The position numbers and the translations under genes were made by a program. This document shows, in pieces, positions 24,533 through 36,774 of a stretch of 64,000 nt of DNA. The stretch's first letter is position 1. Each line of letters begins with the position of its first letter. The notes beneath the pieces were generated by a model that worked only from the letters and a program-made list of their open reading frames with translations, had not been told where the DNA came from and did not search any database. The stretch is taken from NCBI GenBank assembly GCA_021234535.1, contig CM037837.1, forward strand, positions 7,786,218 through 7,850,217. Direction: 5' to 3'. This DNA comes from Stichopus chloronotus (Eukaryota; Echinodermata; Holothuroidea; Aspidochirotida; Stichopodidae).

Positions 24533-26446
24533 AGACATAGTATTACTCGATACGTTAGTCGACTCTTCAACTAAAAGAATCTTTGAATAGTAGATCCAAA
24601 CTGATTGAGCTTAGAGGGAATTTCCAACTATATATGATACATATAAAAATAGAGACATTGGAATAGGTTGTTTGTGTGAAATATCAAACATTTCCACAAA
24701 CCTCAAACGGTAGAAAAATCAAGCAAACAAAATTCAGTGGCAGATAAATGTATGCGACATTGGTAATCCACTGCAATCATTGAGATAGGGGACTGGGCAG
24801 TATCTCATTTGTGTAGCAGAAGAATGGATGCGTTCAAATATACAAGATAAGTAGGCTAATGATTCATATTACGTACGTCTTGATAAACACTAGCAAATCT
24901 TTGACGTAGGCCTATCTGCGAGTGATCTAACAGTAAACTTTCTAGAGTAATATTCACGCACTTCGATGCACTTTTTTAATGGCTCATTTGAAGAAAGGAT
25001 TGCACAACCTCCTTTTCTAGGTCGTTTAGGTTACATGTTTTTGCAGGCAGCTCGATGATAGCTGGGATCACAAGTGTGTATTCAATTGAAAATGGTACAA
25101 TCACATACAAAATAATTGTTTTGCTTTAAATATAACTTTTGTCTTCTGTGACGCATACAGTTCTCAATTCGGTTTGTAAGCATAGCCTATCAGTATAGCA
25201 AATTCATCTTGGTCTCAACAAAAAGCTGCAGCGAAGCTGTCTGGTGGGAAGAAACTGTCACCTAGATTCGATTTTTTGCATTAAGTTTGCAAGTTCAATT
25301 TAAATTCCGAGTTATAAGGGTATCGTCTGTGGTGTCTGAGTTGCTTTTTATGGACTGGGAAGGATTTAGAGTGTATGTCAAAGGTCTGGTTCATAGGTGG
25401 TATCTTCACTAGGTATACTAGACATACTTAGTGATATAAGACATAGCATTGAAGCGTTACCTTAGTAACTTTGATAGTACAAGAGAATCAGGCTGTGAGA
25501 AGCGTTTTAATAGGGAGGTTAACAATCCAGAGAGGTGCTTCCTCGGCAGCCCTATCAAGAGTTATTGCAGCCTATAGGCACACAATTGCGGAATGTAGAC
25601 GAAATAAATAATTTTATGAATAACAAAAATCGTGACGACTTGAACAATCAAGTGAAACAGTTGACTTGAATGAGACGGTCAAATGTTTATTGGTGTATAT
25701 AAGACACTGAAGTGGACTGGGACACTGGTGTACATAGTGTAGTATGTATGAAGGTTACATCATCTACAGTCTAACGTATATAATAAACACGAAGTCACCG
25801 TGGAGCACTCTTAGAGGGGCTCGTGTCTTTCTCCACCCCTTCCCCTCCTTCAGTATATAGGCCACACCGATACCCCTTCAACGATTCCCGGCCAGTTAAA
25901 TTTTGGGAAATGGAGGCGCGTGGGAAGTATATTTACCTCCTCATCTTGCCTTTTTATTCTTGAAATGTTGTCTAAAATTGTATCGCTACATTTTCAAACT
26001 TACAAACTGTTTACGGTTATGTACGCTTCGCACTTAGGCTAAATACGTGTATCGGCCATATTACTAGTCTGTTCATATGAAGTTATGTATGGGGTTAACA
26101 TCTCTCATTATGACTAAACAAATACTTTGCATTTCTGTATAACTATATACCTACAGGTTGTTTCACGATACAAACTTGCTTGTTCTACTCAATTATACAT
26201 TTCGGAACTTCCTTAAAAAATAAAAAAATGCACCGAGTTCCGTGGGAAAGATGGAATCCTTTCAAAACCAAGTTCCTACTACATATACACAACAATGGAA
26301 ACCGACTTCTACTGCTGAACAATAAGGGTGCAATGTGTGTGAAATATTAATATACAAGCAAGTGCATATCAGTCATGTGCAAAATTAGAAAGATTCGTAA
26401 TGCACCATGGTCGATCTTTGTTTAATTTTGAGCTTGTTTGGTTCCT

Positions 26447-26535
26447 TATTGTTGTTTTGTTGCTATTGTTTTGTTTATTCCTGTTGTTTTGTTTTGTTCT
26501 GTTCTGTTCTGTTTCGTTTTTTTTTTTTTTTTTTG
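26447..26535. repeat. low-complexity TTGTTTTG/TTCTG tract ending in a poly-T run
   Basis: Repeated TTGTTTTGTT and GTTCTGTTCTG words precede about 19 T. It is pyrimidine-biased with no coding meaning. Confidence 0.85.
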
Positions 26536-29101
26536 CTCCTTTTGGTACAGACAAATCTGACTTAACATTCACCTTGACAATGATCAGTTCACATGGTAAT
26601 TTAGTCTAGCAAGGATAACAGTTTGGTTTGCACATGCAACCAGTACGGTATAGCCTAGTAGGCCTACTTGAATTTAAGTTGGTACACCACCATAGTAGTG
26701 CATACGGTCAGGTCAGCCGGCGACTCAATTCTTTCTACGATCTCTGCAGTTGATAACCCCATGTGCTACGATTCAGCTTTTGTTGACACTGAGAACAACG
26801 GGCGAATTAGGGCGAATAACTTAGACATTCGCTTTGACGTAATCAGTAACACTAAACGTAACTCTATAAAAATATAACCTATTGGCAAACATCTCGTATG
26901 TGCCAATAAATCGGTTTTCTTCGCACGAAATTTGTTCTTGGGCGTTTAGCCACACTCTGTCAAGTCTTTTGGGACAACATCATACCCGCAACATTTAACT
27001 ATTGACAAGATTTTTTCCACGAAATTAGCTGATATGCGTTTTTAGACAACTCATACGTCAACAGTACAGCCATGCCAGTGTATTTGTCCCCTCGGGTTAG
27101 ATGAATACAGTTGTTAATGTCATTATTACTTGTTATGTTCACTGTCAACTTACACATGGAACAGAGAAAAAAAAAACATAAATGAGGTCTGTATAACAGA
27201 TTATAATATAAGTTGCAAAGGTTAAATATTTCCACAGAGAGAACGCGAGATGTTGGTTTTATTTGAACAACCGACCATGTGCCGGTATATGTGCTTCATC
27301 TTTGCAGAGACTGCATGGTTTTCCCACATTAAATTTTCACATTGGTCATATAGAATGGTACAGCGCTGTATACACATAATCGTCTCAGTATACTTTCTCT
27401 GAATTGGCAACTATACTTTTATTGCGTCTATAAAAATGGCTTTAAAGACATGCCTGAATTCCAGGATTTCTATAATTTGCTCTGATTTCTTTTAGGCGTA
27501 CCGTTAGAAAATCCTTTCTTAATCTCTTGTTAACACCCACTGGGTTGGTTAATTTTTTTTCAGTTCCAGTCTTGTTGTAAAATTTTCCCCCTGCAACTCC
27601 TGAGATATCAGTTAGATGTAATCAGTTAGATGTAAACAAGTTGTTTTGACGTCTGTTCATTTGAACCCAAGGTCAGTGTATTTATCCGACAGACAAAACA
27701 ACCAAAAAGAATGAGGGAAACATCATAATCCGTCGGTAAAGACTTTTTTGAGAAAACTCTTGATTTCATGGATGGGTCATTTTACTTTACTGTTGCGAAA
27801 TGAATCGACAGCCGTGGGATTTATGATAAGTAAAACATGTTTTGGAAAAGGAAAACTGTATCGAGGTTAGTGTCTTCAAAGTTCTAATATGTCTTAATTG
27901 AAGAAAGCCGGTTGAGCGCATACGACGTATGACATTTTTTGAGTACCTTTGTTGACCTAATGAATAATTAAGCAATAATATCCACTGAAATCCATCAAAC
28001 ATTGATCATTTACGTGTCTAGTGTAGTGCAATGCGTCATCAGTATTTCATTGTCGTCAAACTTTGAAAAGCCGTATCTCAAAAAACGGTATAACGGATGC
28101 AAACACAATGCTGTAGCAGGCCATTTGTTTGTTACACTATGTTAACTTCTGAATGAAGCCAGACCTTTTCAAGGTGCACGTTTCATGGTCTTTAAAGACA
28201 TTCTGTCCTTCATAATCTATGGATGGATGAAACGCATGCTAACAGTAGACCTATGTGTTTTCTTTTTTTCAGTGATATATATCTCATTTTAGCGTCAGTT
28301 CCTTAGAATAAGTTGCATACGTATATACGAAGCTCAATTGGATTACATTTGACTAAACAATCTCGTTTACACCGTCCTCCGATTTTCCCCTCTGTAATTA
28401 TAATTTACGAAATGCATTTGTTTCAATTCGCGGGGATATTCTTCTAGCTTATATATCTTTCATCCTGGAAGTACCCATGCCTGCAGCTTGTCATTAAAGT
28501 ATCGTCCAGGTGTCGTTAGTATTCTTATCACATGCAGCTAAACTTATGACCTTGCTGGCTCATGGCGTTCAAGCAGACACTAATCAACTACAAGTCTTCA
28601 AGGTAGCTTCATCTCGTTCATTTTGCCGTATATTAAGCTGATCAATCATAATTTGTTTTTTACCAATATCTGCGTACGTTAAGGTTATGTAAAGTACAAG
28701 TTTCCGCAGTGTCATTTTTACAGACAACACTTATACACCAAACTTCTAAAGCTGCATTCACCATCACCGGAACCAGCGTGACACATCATCCATATATAGT
28801 TATCTGCACCAAGTCAGACACTCCACGCTATAATGTATACGTCACACTTGAATACACTTTATAAAATATTGTGACTATAGAGGTACTCGAGTTATTCTAT
28901 GCATGGGGCTATTGCCCCATGGTCTGTGACGTAGTTCAATAAGTATTCGCACTATTGGTTAAAATTGTTTATTACAAAGCATGGTAACAAAAGAGAGAAA
29001 GAAAGAAGGGGAATAATTAAAAGGATATGATTGTGTATGACGTCACAATATATACGTAACTTGCAAAAGTACAAAATATTTGGCAAATCGACAGTTCAGT
29101 T

Positions 29102-29127
29102 TTAAATGCCCGTAAAAGGGCATTTAA
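29102..29127. repeat. perfect 10-bp stem hairpin
   Basis: TTAAATGCCC, a 6-nt loop GTAAAA, then GGGCATTTAA. It is flanked by ordinary AT-rich sequence and has no U-rich tail, so no role is assigned. Confidence 0.5.
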
Positions 29128-29891
29128 GTTTTATCTGACATTGACTGGTTATAACCACACTAGTCCTACATTGCAAAAACTGTTCATCTCAATGGGCCAC
29201 ATATCTGTATTGTTTCATCAATTTTGTTTACGCAACCTCTGTATCAATTAGGTTTTAATGTTGGATATGTATGTCGGAAACATTCGACTTTGAAAGCAGT
29301 GTTATAAATATCACACGATGCATTACATGCATTTACAGAGTCAGTAAGTCATCTTTGCCATATGTGGAAAGATGAGATTTTCATTCGTCCATAATAAATT
29401 GTGACCTTAAAAAAGAAAAACAAACAATTTCCTTCTTTACATTGTTCAAAGATACTCATGGATATTATTCGATGAAGTTTCATCTTCACAAGATAGCACG
29501 ATTGAGACGATTCTGAAACGTATATCATTTTTGGATTTTACTCACTATTTTTTACAGCCATATAGACCTACCGTACAACTATATACTCCACTGATATTGA
29601 CCACTCCACGGACCATGGTACTATAACACTGAATCGATTGACGGATCATGTCACTATACTATGCAGAAGATGGAATCACTGTGATGAGCAAGGAACAGCT
29701 CGATGGAACTTGAAGCTAAGAGGGTGAGGGAAGCATAGAGAGAAACTGTCATGATAATAATATGTAGATATTGTATTAGGAGCTCCATAGAACAGTAACA
29801 CTATAGTTACATTGTATCTATAGACTAATTTTTGATTTGAAAACGACTCATCGTTACTCGATATGTTGTTGTCCGAAGTTCAAAGTGTAAA

Positions 29892-30272
29892 TTTAAAGCT
29901 GGAATATGAGTTGTGCTGGCAATCACCTGTTCATTTACCTTTGTTCTTTGTCAGTGTTTCAGAGAAGAGAGAGTATAGGGGAAAAGGTCACCTGTAACAA
30001 AATCTGAAATAGAACTATACGCTGTCAACTTTCAGATATTTGAATAAGAAAATTTTCTCTACATTTTCAATGTCTCTGCAAAATTCAGACTTTAAAAGAA
30101 GGCATAGCAGTCAATCACCGTTACTTCAAATCAAACAGACCAATGGGAATGGATGTAAATATTCATGTATCAAAAAGTGGGGCTTAAGCAATGATCTTTT
30201 GTAGTGAATATGACATATTCCTCTGAATGTGACTTTCACTGACAAATTTTCAACTCATATTCCAGCTTTAAA
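29892..30272. mobile_element. TTAA-flanked inverted-repeat MITE, family A, copy 1
   Basis: It is bounded by perfect terminal inverted repeats: TTTAAAGCTGGAATATGAG at the left, and its exact reverse complement CTCATATTCCAGCTTTAAA at the right (the match runs 22 bp). TTAA at both ends (29893-29896, 30268-30271) can be read as the target duplication, as in piggyBac- or Kolobok-type insertions. The 381-bp interior has no ORF. It is homologous throughout to 35658-36057 in the opposite orientation (shared CCATTGGTCTGTTTGAT, AAGTAACGGTGA, GAATTTTGCAG, TTCAGATTTTGT, GGTGA.CTTTTCCCC, CTGAAACAC). It needs a transposase supplied from elsewhere. Confidence 0.85.
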
Positions 30273-32461
30273 TCTCCCGGGGTATTCTGTCATTGTGCCA
30301 GCTTACTGTAATCATGATGTATCGAACTGCCCTCTATGAAAGACAGAACGGCCAAGAAACTCTATGATATAGGCTAGTACACATACTGTCGATCAGAACC
30401 CAAAACACTGACTGTGGCTCATGAAACAAGGAACTGTTATACGAGACAGACAAGGCAAAATCTGACAACGATATAATGACTGCAGCAACGAGTGCTGTTG
30501 AACACGTCTAACAACTGAAATATGGTAAATGTGGATCCAGTAGTAAAGATCTTCAACTTATTTAAAGACCCATCCGTTCGTTTGTGCCAGGCTGCCAATG
30601 TACTCTGTTAAATCTACACTACTATTTGTACAATTCGAGATAAAAGGTATCTCAGATTACCTGATAAGCAAGGTTCATGAAAAAGCAATTGTAACCGAAC
30701 CTTATTATACATTAAGCTGACTCAAACAATACTATTTGTTTACATTCTCACTTCAAGCTGTTTTGTATGTCAGCATGACAGTATCGGAGAATCGACTAAA
30801 GGTACGAGATTGATAAGTTACCGTGACGAATGAAGGGAAGTTCATCTGCAAGCCATGTACTGTATGTACCTTGCAGGAATTGAAAGAACACAAACTGATT
30901 CTCCCCTAGCAGAATTCAGGTAGCATTTGAAATGATGTTATCTGAATGTTAAGAATGTTTTGAAAAGAGATGATAGATAAAGAGCTCATTTAAAGGAGGT
31001 TAATTTAGCACCGACCATGCTCGTCACTTATTTACTTCACCTATTTAGGGGAATAATCTTATTTACAAGGCATTTCATTTTGCTGTTGTTTTACGTGTAT
31101 TGGTGTACAATGAAAGAGTTTCATTTGAAGAGCAGAATAAAGACAGACAGCTAACAACAAGCCACGCTGTGAGTTGTATCTTCTGTTTTAGGTTTCGGTT
31201 ACACACTCTGGCCGGACACAACAGCTCATGCAACTAGTTTTAGAGCGTTTTTCCCACATCTAGAATACGTGCATCAAATGCTTTAAAAAACCCGACAGAC
31301 TGCCAGAATGTAACTTAACGGCCGCCGAGGAAGAAGCTCAAGTCAAAGAACCTGACAATTCAAAAAAAAAAAAAATGTATAAGGGTGCTACGTACCAAAA
31401 ATACAATGCAGCGCAAATCCAGTCGTACCCCTAGTAGTTTCTTTTTTTTTCGTTCATCTTGTCGCTACAAAAAAAAAAACAACGGAACGGAAATCAATTC
31501 CTTTCAACTCAGTGGAAATCCTACGCAAACTTTCAATAGCCACGAGACGGTTGGCTTTTAACTACAAGAGAAAGACTGCTACAAACACCCTTAAAGAGAC
31601 CATGCTGGTCACGATGACGTTGACCAATCAGAATCATAGACTCTATATGCAAATCGTTACCACCTCTGAATTAACCAATCCTGTAATAATTGGAATCTTT
31701 CCAAGTAACTGAGTGCGCCCAACCCATTTCTAATATGATATTTCATTGTGACTGACTGAAGGGAATAAAGAAAAGGTTGCTTAACTCGAGGAAACACAGG
31801 ACATTGAACTTTTAATGACCCCCTGATTTATACGGTAGGGCATGACATTCACTATACACAACACTATGTCTGTAGTTCTGTGTCATGTCTCTCTACAGCT
31901 GACATTCTGAATGACATCTTACGGTGAGGCTAAATTTCATTATCAAACTTACGTATACAGTGATGTCATCGTCATCATTTGGCTTTTAATCTACGATCCT
32001 GTTTCTCCCAATGTACAATACAAAGCATACAAAATGCATTTCTTCCAAAGAGAAAATATGGGGGAATGAAATACACGCAGTTAACTGATAGACACCGTAG
32101 CCTACATGTAGCATTTGATAATTCGTAGACTGTCTTCAGTTTTTCTATGAAATCCAAAATGGAGCTGTCTTAACCAATCAAACATAAATTACAGGAATCT
32201 ACTGGTAAAATACGCACGGAGCTGAAAGCGTGGCGAGTCGATAGATTCCCTTTGGAGAGGCTGGTGACGGTTTCATCGCAGTTAGATGACTCTCCTCTCA
32301 TTATTACCTGACTCCATGTGGAGAGTAATCCGACCATCAAACTCTATTCTGAGAGTCAGATGATTCTGTTGTGGCTTTATATTTAAACTATTTCAGTTTA
32401 TATCGCACGCTGTAACGACAATAATGATGCCCAAAAGATGTTGAAACTTAGGCTATATCAC

Positions 32462-32512
32462 GCTAATGTTCATGTATAATGCTGATATGTTCATGTCAAA
32501 TGCTAATGTTCA
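32462..32512. repeat. short tandem repeat, unit about ATGCTAATGTTCATGT
   Basis: Three imperfect repeats of a GCTAATGTTCATGT-like unit. Non-coding. Confidence 0.6.
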
Positions 32513-32574
32513 CATCATAGCTAAAAGTTTGTTGCTATAGAAAGTCATATCCGCTCATATTCATGTACACATTA

Positions 32575-32706
32575 CCATATGGCAATCCACCCCCTGCTTT
32601 CTCGTTACAAGTCAATCTCACTACACCCAGTGCTGTACAGCCATATGGCAATCCACCCCTTGCTTCCTCGTTACAACTTAATCACACTACACCCAGAGCT
32701 GCCCTG
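32575..32706 (+). repeat. 66-bp tandem duplication (two units)
   Basis: CCATATGGCAATCCACCCC starts at 32575 and again at 32641. Both units run through CTTGCTT.CTCGTTACAA and CACTACACCCAG, at about 85% identity. The period is a multiple of three, so the surrounding plus-strand frame (32563-32838) carries a 22-residue repeat (PYGNPP..). Phase preservation alone does not show that it is coding. Confidence 0.8.
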
Positions 32707-33252
32707 TGCGAAGCTGTAAGAGCTAATAGCAGACAGAGGTCATATTTCCGCTATACCCAAAAATACATCGCCTTTGTTTATATTTTCACCATTATTATAA
32801 ATAAATCATTCTTTTGTACAGTCTGTATACGTCAATAAGGAAACATGAAATTGAGATTTCCTGGTAATATTTTTCCGAGCAGCGAGGCCTCTGAAAAGTG
32901 AAAGTTTCGCTGATGGATGTACTTAGCCGTTGGAGCGAAGACAGGTTCGTGTTATGTGGGTATGAAGTAGTGACACTAGTGTAAAGGCAGATCAGTGGTC
33001 TAGACAAAACGGGGCAATGATGAGCATTGATGAGGCTACGTAACTTACAATCACATTTTAAAGCCAAAACTGTCACATCGCTACAACGGTGTATTGTCTA
33101 ACCAGGGAGCTGCCACTAACTCGATTGAAATAATTCCACTGGGCAAAAATTTATGCAACTCACATTGGCTCAAGGCCAAGAATGAGTGGCACATATCTAT
33201 ATGCGCTACACTGAGAAGCTCTTGTATGCTATGATGTATGTGATTTCTGCAG

Positions 33253-33375
33253 GCTCCACATACAATCACGTTACTAACGTATACTGCAAAATAACCGTTA
33301 GAAATTCATGTCCAAATCTACAATTATGTGAACAAAGCCGGATGAGTGGGAGGGCAAATCGTTGTCTTGTCTTAT
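33253..33375 (+). CDS. candidate internal exon, possibly of the gene ending at 36661
   Basis: A good acceptor (TGTGATTTCTGCAG) precedes and a consensus donor (CTTAT|GTAAGTTGGG) follows this 123-nt open block. It is phase 1 at both ends. The terminal exon at 36477 needs exactly one base from its predecessor, so the two would join in frame, giving a Leu codon at the junction. The intron would be about 3.1 kb and would contain family A MITE copy 2. The encoded 40 residues (STYNHVTNVYCK..) are Cys- and Arg-rich and unfamiliar, and the opposite strand is also open. Splice signals are strong but coding evidence is weak. Confidence 0.3.
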
Positions 33376-35657
33376 GTAAGTTGGGTAAACATATATTTGT
33401 AATGTAATGCATCATTTTCAGGGATAACAAATAAAATGTACTCACTTGCACTGCATGAGCGCAACAAAACATGCAGGTCTATTCGCATTAACGATAATGA
33501 CAAAATTTACTTTTATTGTACTGCACACTGACGGAATATACTAATATTGTTTCTTATCTCTTTCAACCCATCAAGTCCACTTAACTCTTTTATCACCTGA
33601 AGTTGTATTAAACATAGCTGTAATGGACAGTTTAAACACAGAAGTTTTGCAATGAGGGAATAACAGCGCCGTCAGTCCCTCCTGATAGAGGCCGTCTTTA
33701 AACTGTGGAATAAAAAGATAAACATTGATCTAAGATAGTTGGTTTCACACTATAGCGATATTATGTGGAACCAAGCAGTTTGTTGACATTATGGAACGTG
33801 CCTCTTCTACCTGAATTATTTGAAACAATTGCACAGCTTACAAAATCTAGGCCGACTTTGTCTGTCTCTAGTCTATAAATAGCAATCCATAGATTTGTTG
33901 GTCCATTGTTCTAACCGTACTAATCACGTCTTTCTTTGTATTTTATCCTCAACGACACTCACTGTCGTACGGTTTAACGAAGCGCTGTAACCACCCTTAT
34001 TATTCACGTCGCGAATGACGTATAATTTAATCGGGTCACCTAGCAATAATTGTCCAGCGTATCCAAAGGTGTGAACACGCCGACACCTGTTTGAATAGGA
34101 GGCGTTATCCCGCATGTAACGTATGCATAGCCTCTATACAGCAGATTCCAGTCTACTGTATAGGATGATAATTGATAATGGAAGCGTGGAAATTTTGCAG
34201 ACAAAGTCAGATTTATTGGTAAAGACGGATGGTATAGAGGATGAAAAAAAAAACAGACAAAAAATTTGTCTGTTAGTTAGAGAAAGACAATAAGAAGATA
34301 GGTAAAATGTTTAAGGTCTTCTTATATTGAGGACGTGGGAATCTGCATGTAATAATTGTAAAAGTCAACGAAATAAGCTCAACAACCTGGTCACGTTTCT
34401 GTACAGTATAACTACTATATTATCTTCCAAAGTGAATTGCCAGGCACATTCTCGAAACAGGTGAAACGAAATTCACCAAACACCGATGTCTTGTATAGGA
34501 TACTTTAATTAATTAATGCAAGAGAAGTGAAGTATAAGATGGTCACGATTCTTCACGGTTTAGGATAGGCCTTAATTTATCTTGCATTACATGCAAATCG
34601 TTGAGATGGTTCTTTAATTGTTTGTTGTTTCAAAATGTCTTCGGATGGAGGGAAATGTAGCTAAACATGCTGTGACAATATTGGTTTTTAATTAAACCAG
34701 GCTTTACATTTATAGCAGAACGTTGAAAAGCTCAGACCAAAGATTGACTTTAGACTAACTGCGTGTCTGAGTCTGATGTGTTTCCTCACATGACTTCGAA
34801 GTGTCACCCATATATCACTGTTATTTGAAGAAAGACTGCTATGGTACAAGCACATGATGGTTCCAAAGCTAGCCTGCCTGGTTGCGACAGGAGGACGGGT
34901 CCCCACATGCATTTTTTGTTCAGTGGTAGGGACATGCCATGTCCCCACCAATTTGTCTCGGCGACCATTTTGAAACTGCATTTTGACTTCCCTGCATTGA
35001 ACTTTGACACAGTTTGATCAGGCAGTTACAGTCTAAACTAATCTCCCTGCTATTCCAAACGGAAATTATTACTGTTGACACTGTTAGGCGTGACTTCAGT
35101 TTCTATTTGGGTGACCTGTTCCCTGTGTTGTTTTTTTCTGCGATTTCCTTTGTATTATCCCCTAAATTTTCTAAGCAAGGATATCTAAGTCAAGGAGATT
35201 TGGCAGCAATGGTTATTGCTTATGGAAAGCGTTTCTCCCGGCGATCTGGGAAGTACATTTACCCCCCCCCCCCCCCCCATCTTTCTCCCCATTATTCCAC
35301 ACTATGCGCGAACACATGCTGCTAAAATTAGACAGCGTCAGGTAAAAAACATGTGTCCCTACCATTTTCCAAGACGGGTCTTCGCCCATGCCCTGGCAGT
35401 TGTCTGCACATGATGCCACTTTTGTACGCTATTTAACCATTTTGATTTTTTTTCCTTTTGGAAAGGAGAAAAATTCACATCTTGCAGAAGAGAAACTATG
35501 TGATGGAGGAATTGAGGTGGGTCTAGGTGTGCACCTAATCCAAACTTTTGTTTCGTTAGGTTTCACATTCGCGTCTCGAGAAATTAATATCACACCTGAT
35601 ACACCTGATAAGGTTAGCCTATGGTCAGAGACGTTACGAATGGATTGGGATACGAGC

Positions 35658-36057
35658 CTTGAAGCTAGAATATGAGTTGAAAATTTGTCATATTTTGCCA
35701 TTAAAAGTCAAATATGTTATAGCCACAACAACAACAACAAAAACATTGATTAAGTCCCGTCTTTGCAAATGTGAATATTCATATTCATTACCATTGGTCT
35801 GTTTGATTTCAAACTTCAAGTAACGGTGACTGACGCCTACGTGTTCTCTCAAAATCTTGTCGAATTTGAATTTTGCAGGGCCCACAAAAATGTTCAGACA
35901 ATTTTCATATTGAAATAGCTGGAAGATGTATGCATAGTTCTCCTTCAGATTTTGTGAAAGGTGATCTTTTCCCCAACTTTCTCTTCCCTGAAACACCGAT
36001 GACGAACAAAGATAGATGACCAGGCGATTGCCAGTACAACTTACATTGAAGCTTTAA
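35658..36057. mobile_element. TTAA-type inverted-repeat MITE, family A, copy 2 (inverted relative to copy 1)
   Basis: The left end, CTTGAAGCTAGAATATGAG, and right end, CTTACATTGAAGCTTTAA, are mutated versions of the 29892-30272 termini. The interior matches the reverse complement of that copy over its whole length, with an insertion containing an AAC tract near 35725. It is about 400 bp, more degraded than copy 1, and has no ORF. It sits 0.4 kb upstream of the terminal exon at 36477. Confidence 0.8.
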
Positions 36058-36476
36058 CTCGACAAAATGAATGATATCACGTTATGGATAACCCAGGTTG
36101 AATATGCATCTGCACATGTGTAGGCAAAAAGACACCGCGGAGTCGTTAGCCATATACGATTACGGTAGTTATTAATATCAAGTTTACAGCATGGTACTTC
36201 CATGTTTACAGAAAATGATAATAATAAAGTTGTAATTGTTTCATAGGAATTAAGAATGGAGTAGAAAAAACTGAAAGAATTAAAAATTTAACGATTTTAA
36301 ACTATGAAGGACTTTTGACTCGAGAATTTTTTTTTTTTCATTTAACTGTGAGATACCAAAAATTGTTTAGAACTAATTCGAGGTCCTGCATTTGAATGAC
36401 ATTCACTACCATTTATGGTTAAGTACATTTTGTGAGTAAGTAGTAAATGGAGACTTTTCAAGGTTTTTTTTTTCAG

Positions 36477-36661
36477 TGAAGGTTGATCGCGTGGTCCTGC
36501 CCAAATTCCATAACAAGGCTATCCTCGGACAACATCACGGTCTCTCGTACTTCAATCAAATATCATTTGGAAGAACCTCACTGGCATTTTGGGAATCAAA
36601 GCCTCGTGAGTCGTCACATTCCCTTAACGCTCCATGCATTACTAACCCTCCTTCAGTGTAA
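36477..36661 (+). CDS. terminal coding exon of an unidentified plus-strand gene
   Basis: A T10 tract plus CAG (AG at 36475-36476) makes a strong acceptor. The exon opens with two bases (TG) that complete a split codon, then reads about 60 codons to TAA at 36659-36661. The protein-like end begins KVDRVVLPKFHNKAILG and contains an aromatic/basic segment (SYFNQISFGRTSLAFWES). A poly(A) signal ATTAAA lies 108 nt past the stop. Base composition rises to roughly 47% GC against an AT-rich background, as expected of coding sequence. The peptide has no membrane segment and no catalytic motif I recognise, so I assign no function. The ATG-less upstream side and the acceptor make this a last exon, not a small gene. 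Confidence 0.65.
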
Positions 36662-36768
36662 ATGACTGTTGGGTAATCTTTGTTAAGTCTTGTTTTCTTA
36701 ATGGCATAGTTTGTACTCGTCCATTCTTATAGACACTAAGCTGTCATTAACGGGTTCATTAATTGCCA

Positions 36769-36774
36769 ATTAAA
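36769..36774 (+). promoter_or_regulatory. poly(A) signal ATTAAA for the exon at 36477-36661
   Basis: ATTAAA is the second most common animal cleavage signal. It lies 108 nt after the TAA stop on the same strand and is the first such hexamer downstream. Confidence 0.4.

Larger units (their letters stand above)
23524..29891. other. no gene seen: simple repeats and AT-rich sequence
   Basis: It holds a CA-rich microsatellite (24217-24239), the AAC array, a T/G low-complexity tract (26447-26535), a small perfect hairpin (29102-29127) and several TAGGCCTA words (23861, 24907, 26659). I found no splice-bounded coding block. This may be intergenic or intronic to the plus-strand gene ending near 36.7 kb. 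Confidence 0.4.
30273..33252. other. no confident gene
   Basis: Mostly AT-rich. At 31600-31690 there are two CCAAT words (tgaccaatcag, taaccaatcc) and an ATGCAAAT octamer (about 31647), which look promoter-like, but no gene start follows. Two short tandem repeats lie at 32462-32512 and 32575-32706. Confidence 0.35.

Noticed and set aside
24155..24590. Poly-Val and poly-Thr frames
   Set aside because: They are translations of the AAC microsatellite and carry no independent evidence.
33924..34115. Minus-strand 63-codon frame in a CpG-richer patch
   Set aside because: The composition is protein-like, but there is no consistent splice pair, poly(A) signal or recognisable domain.
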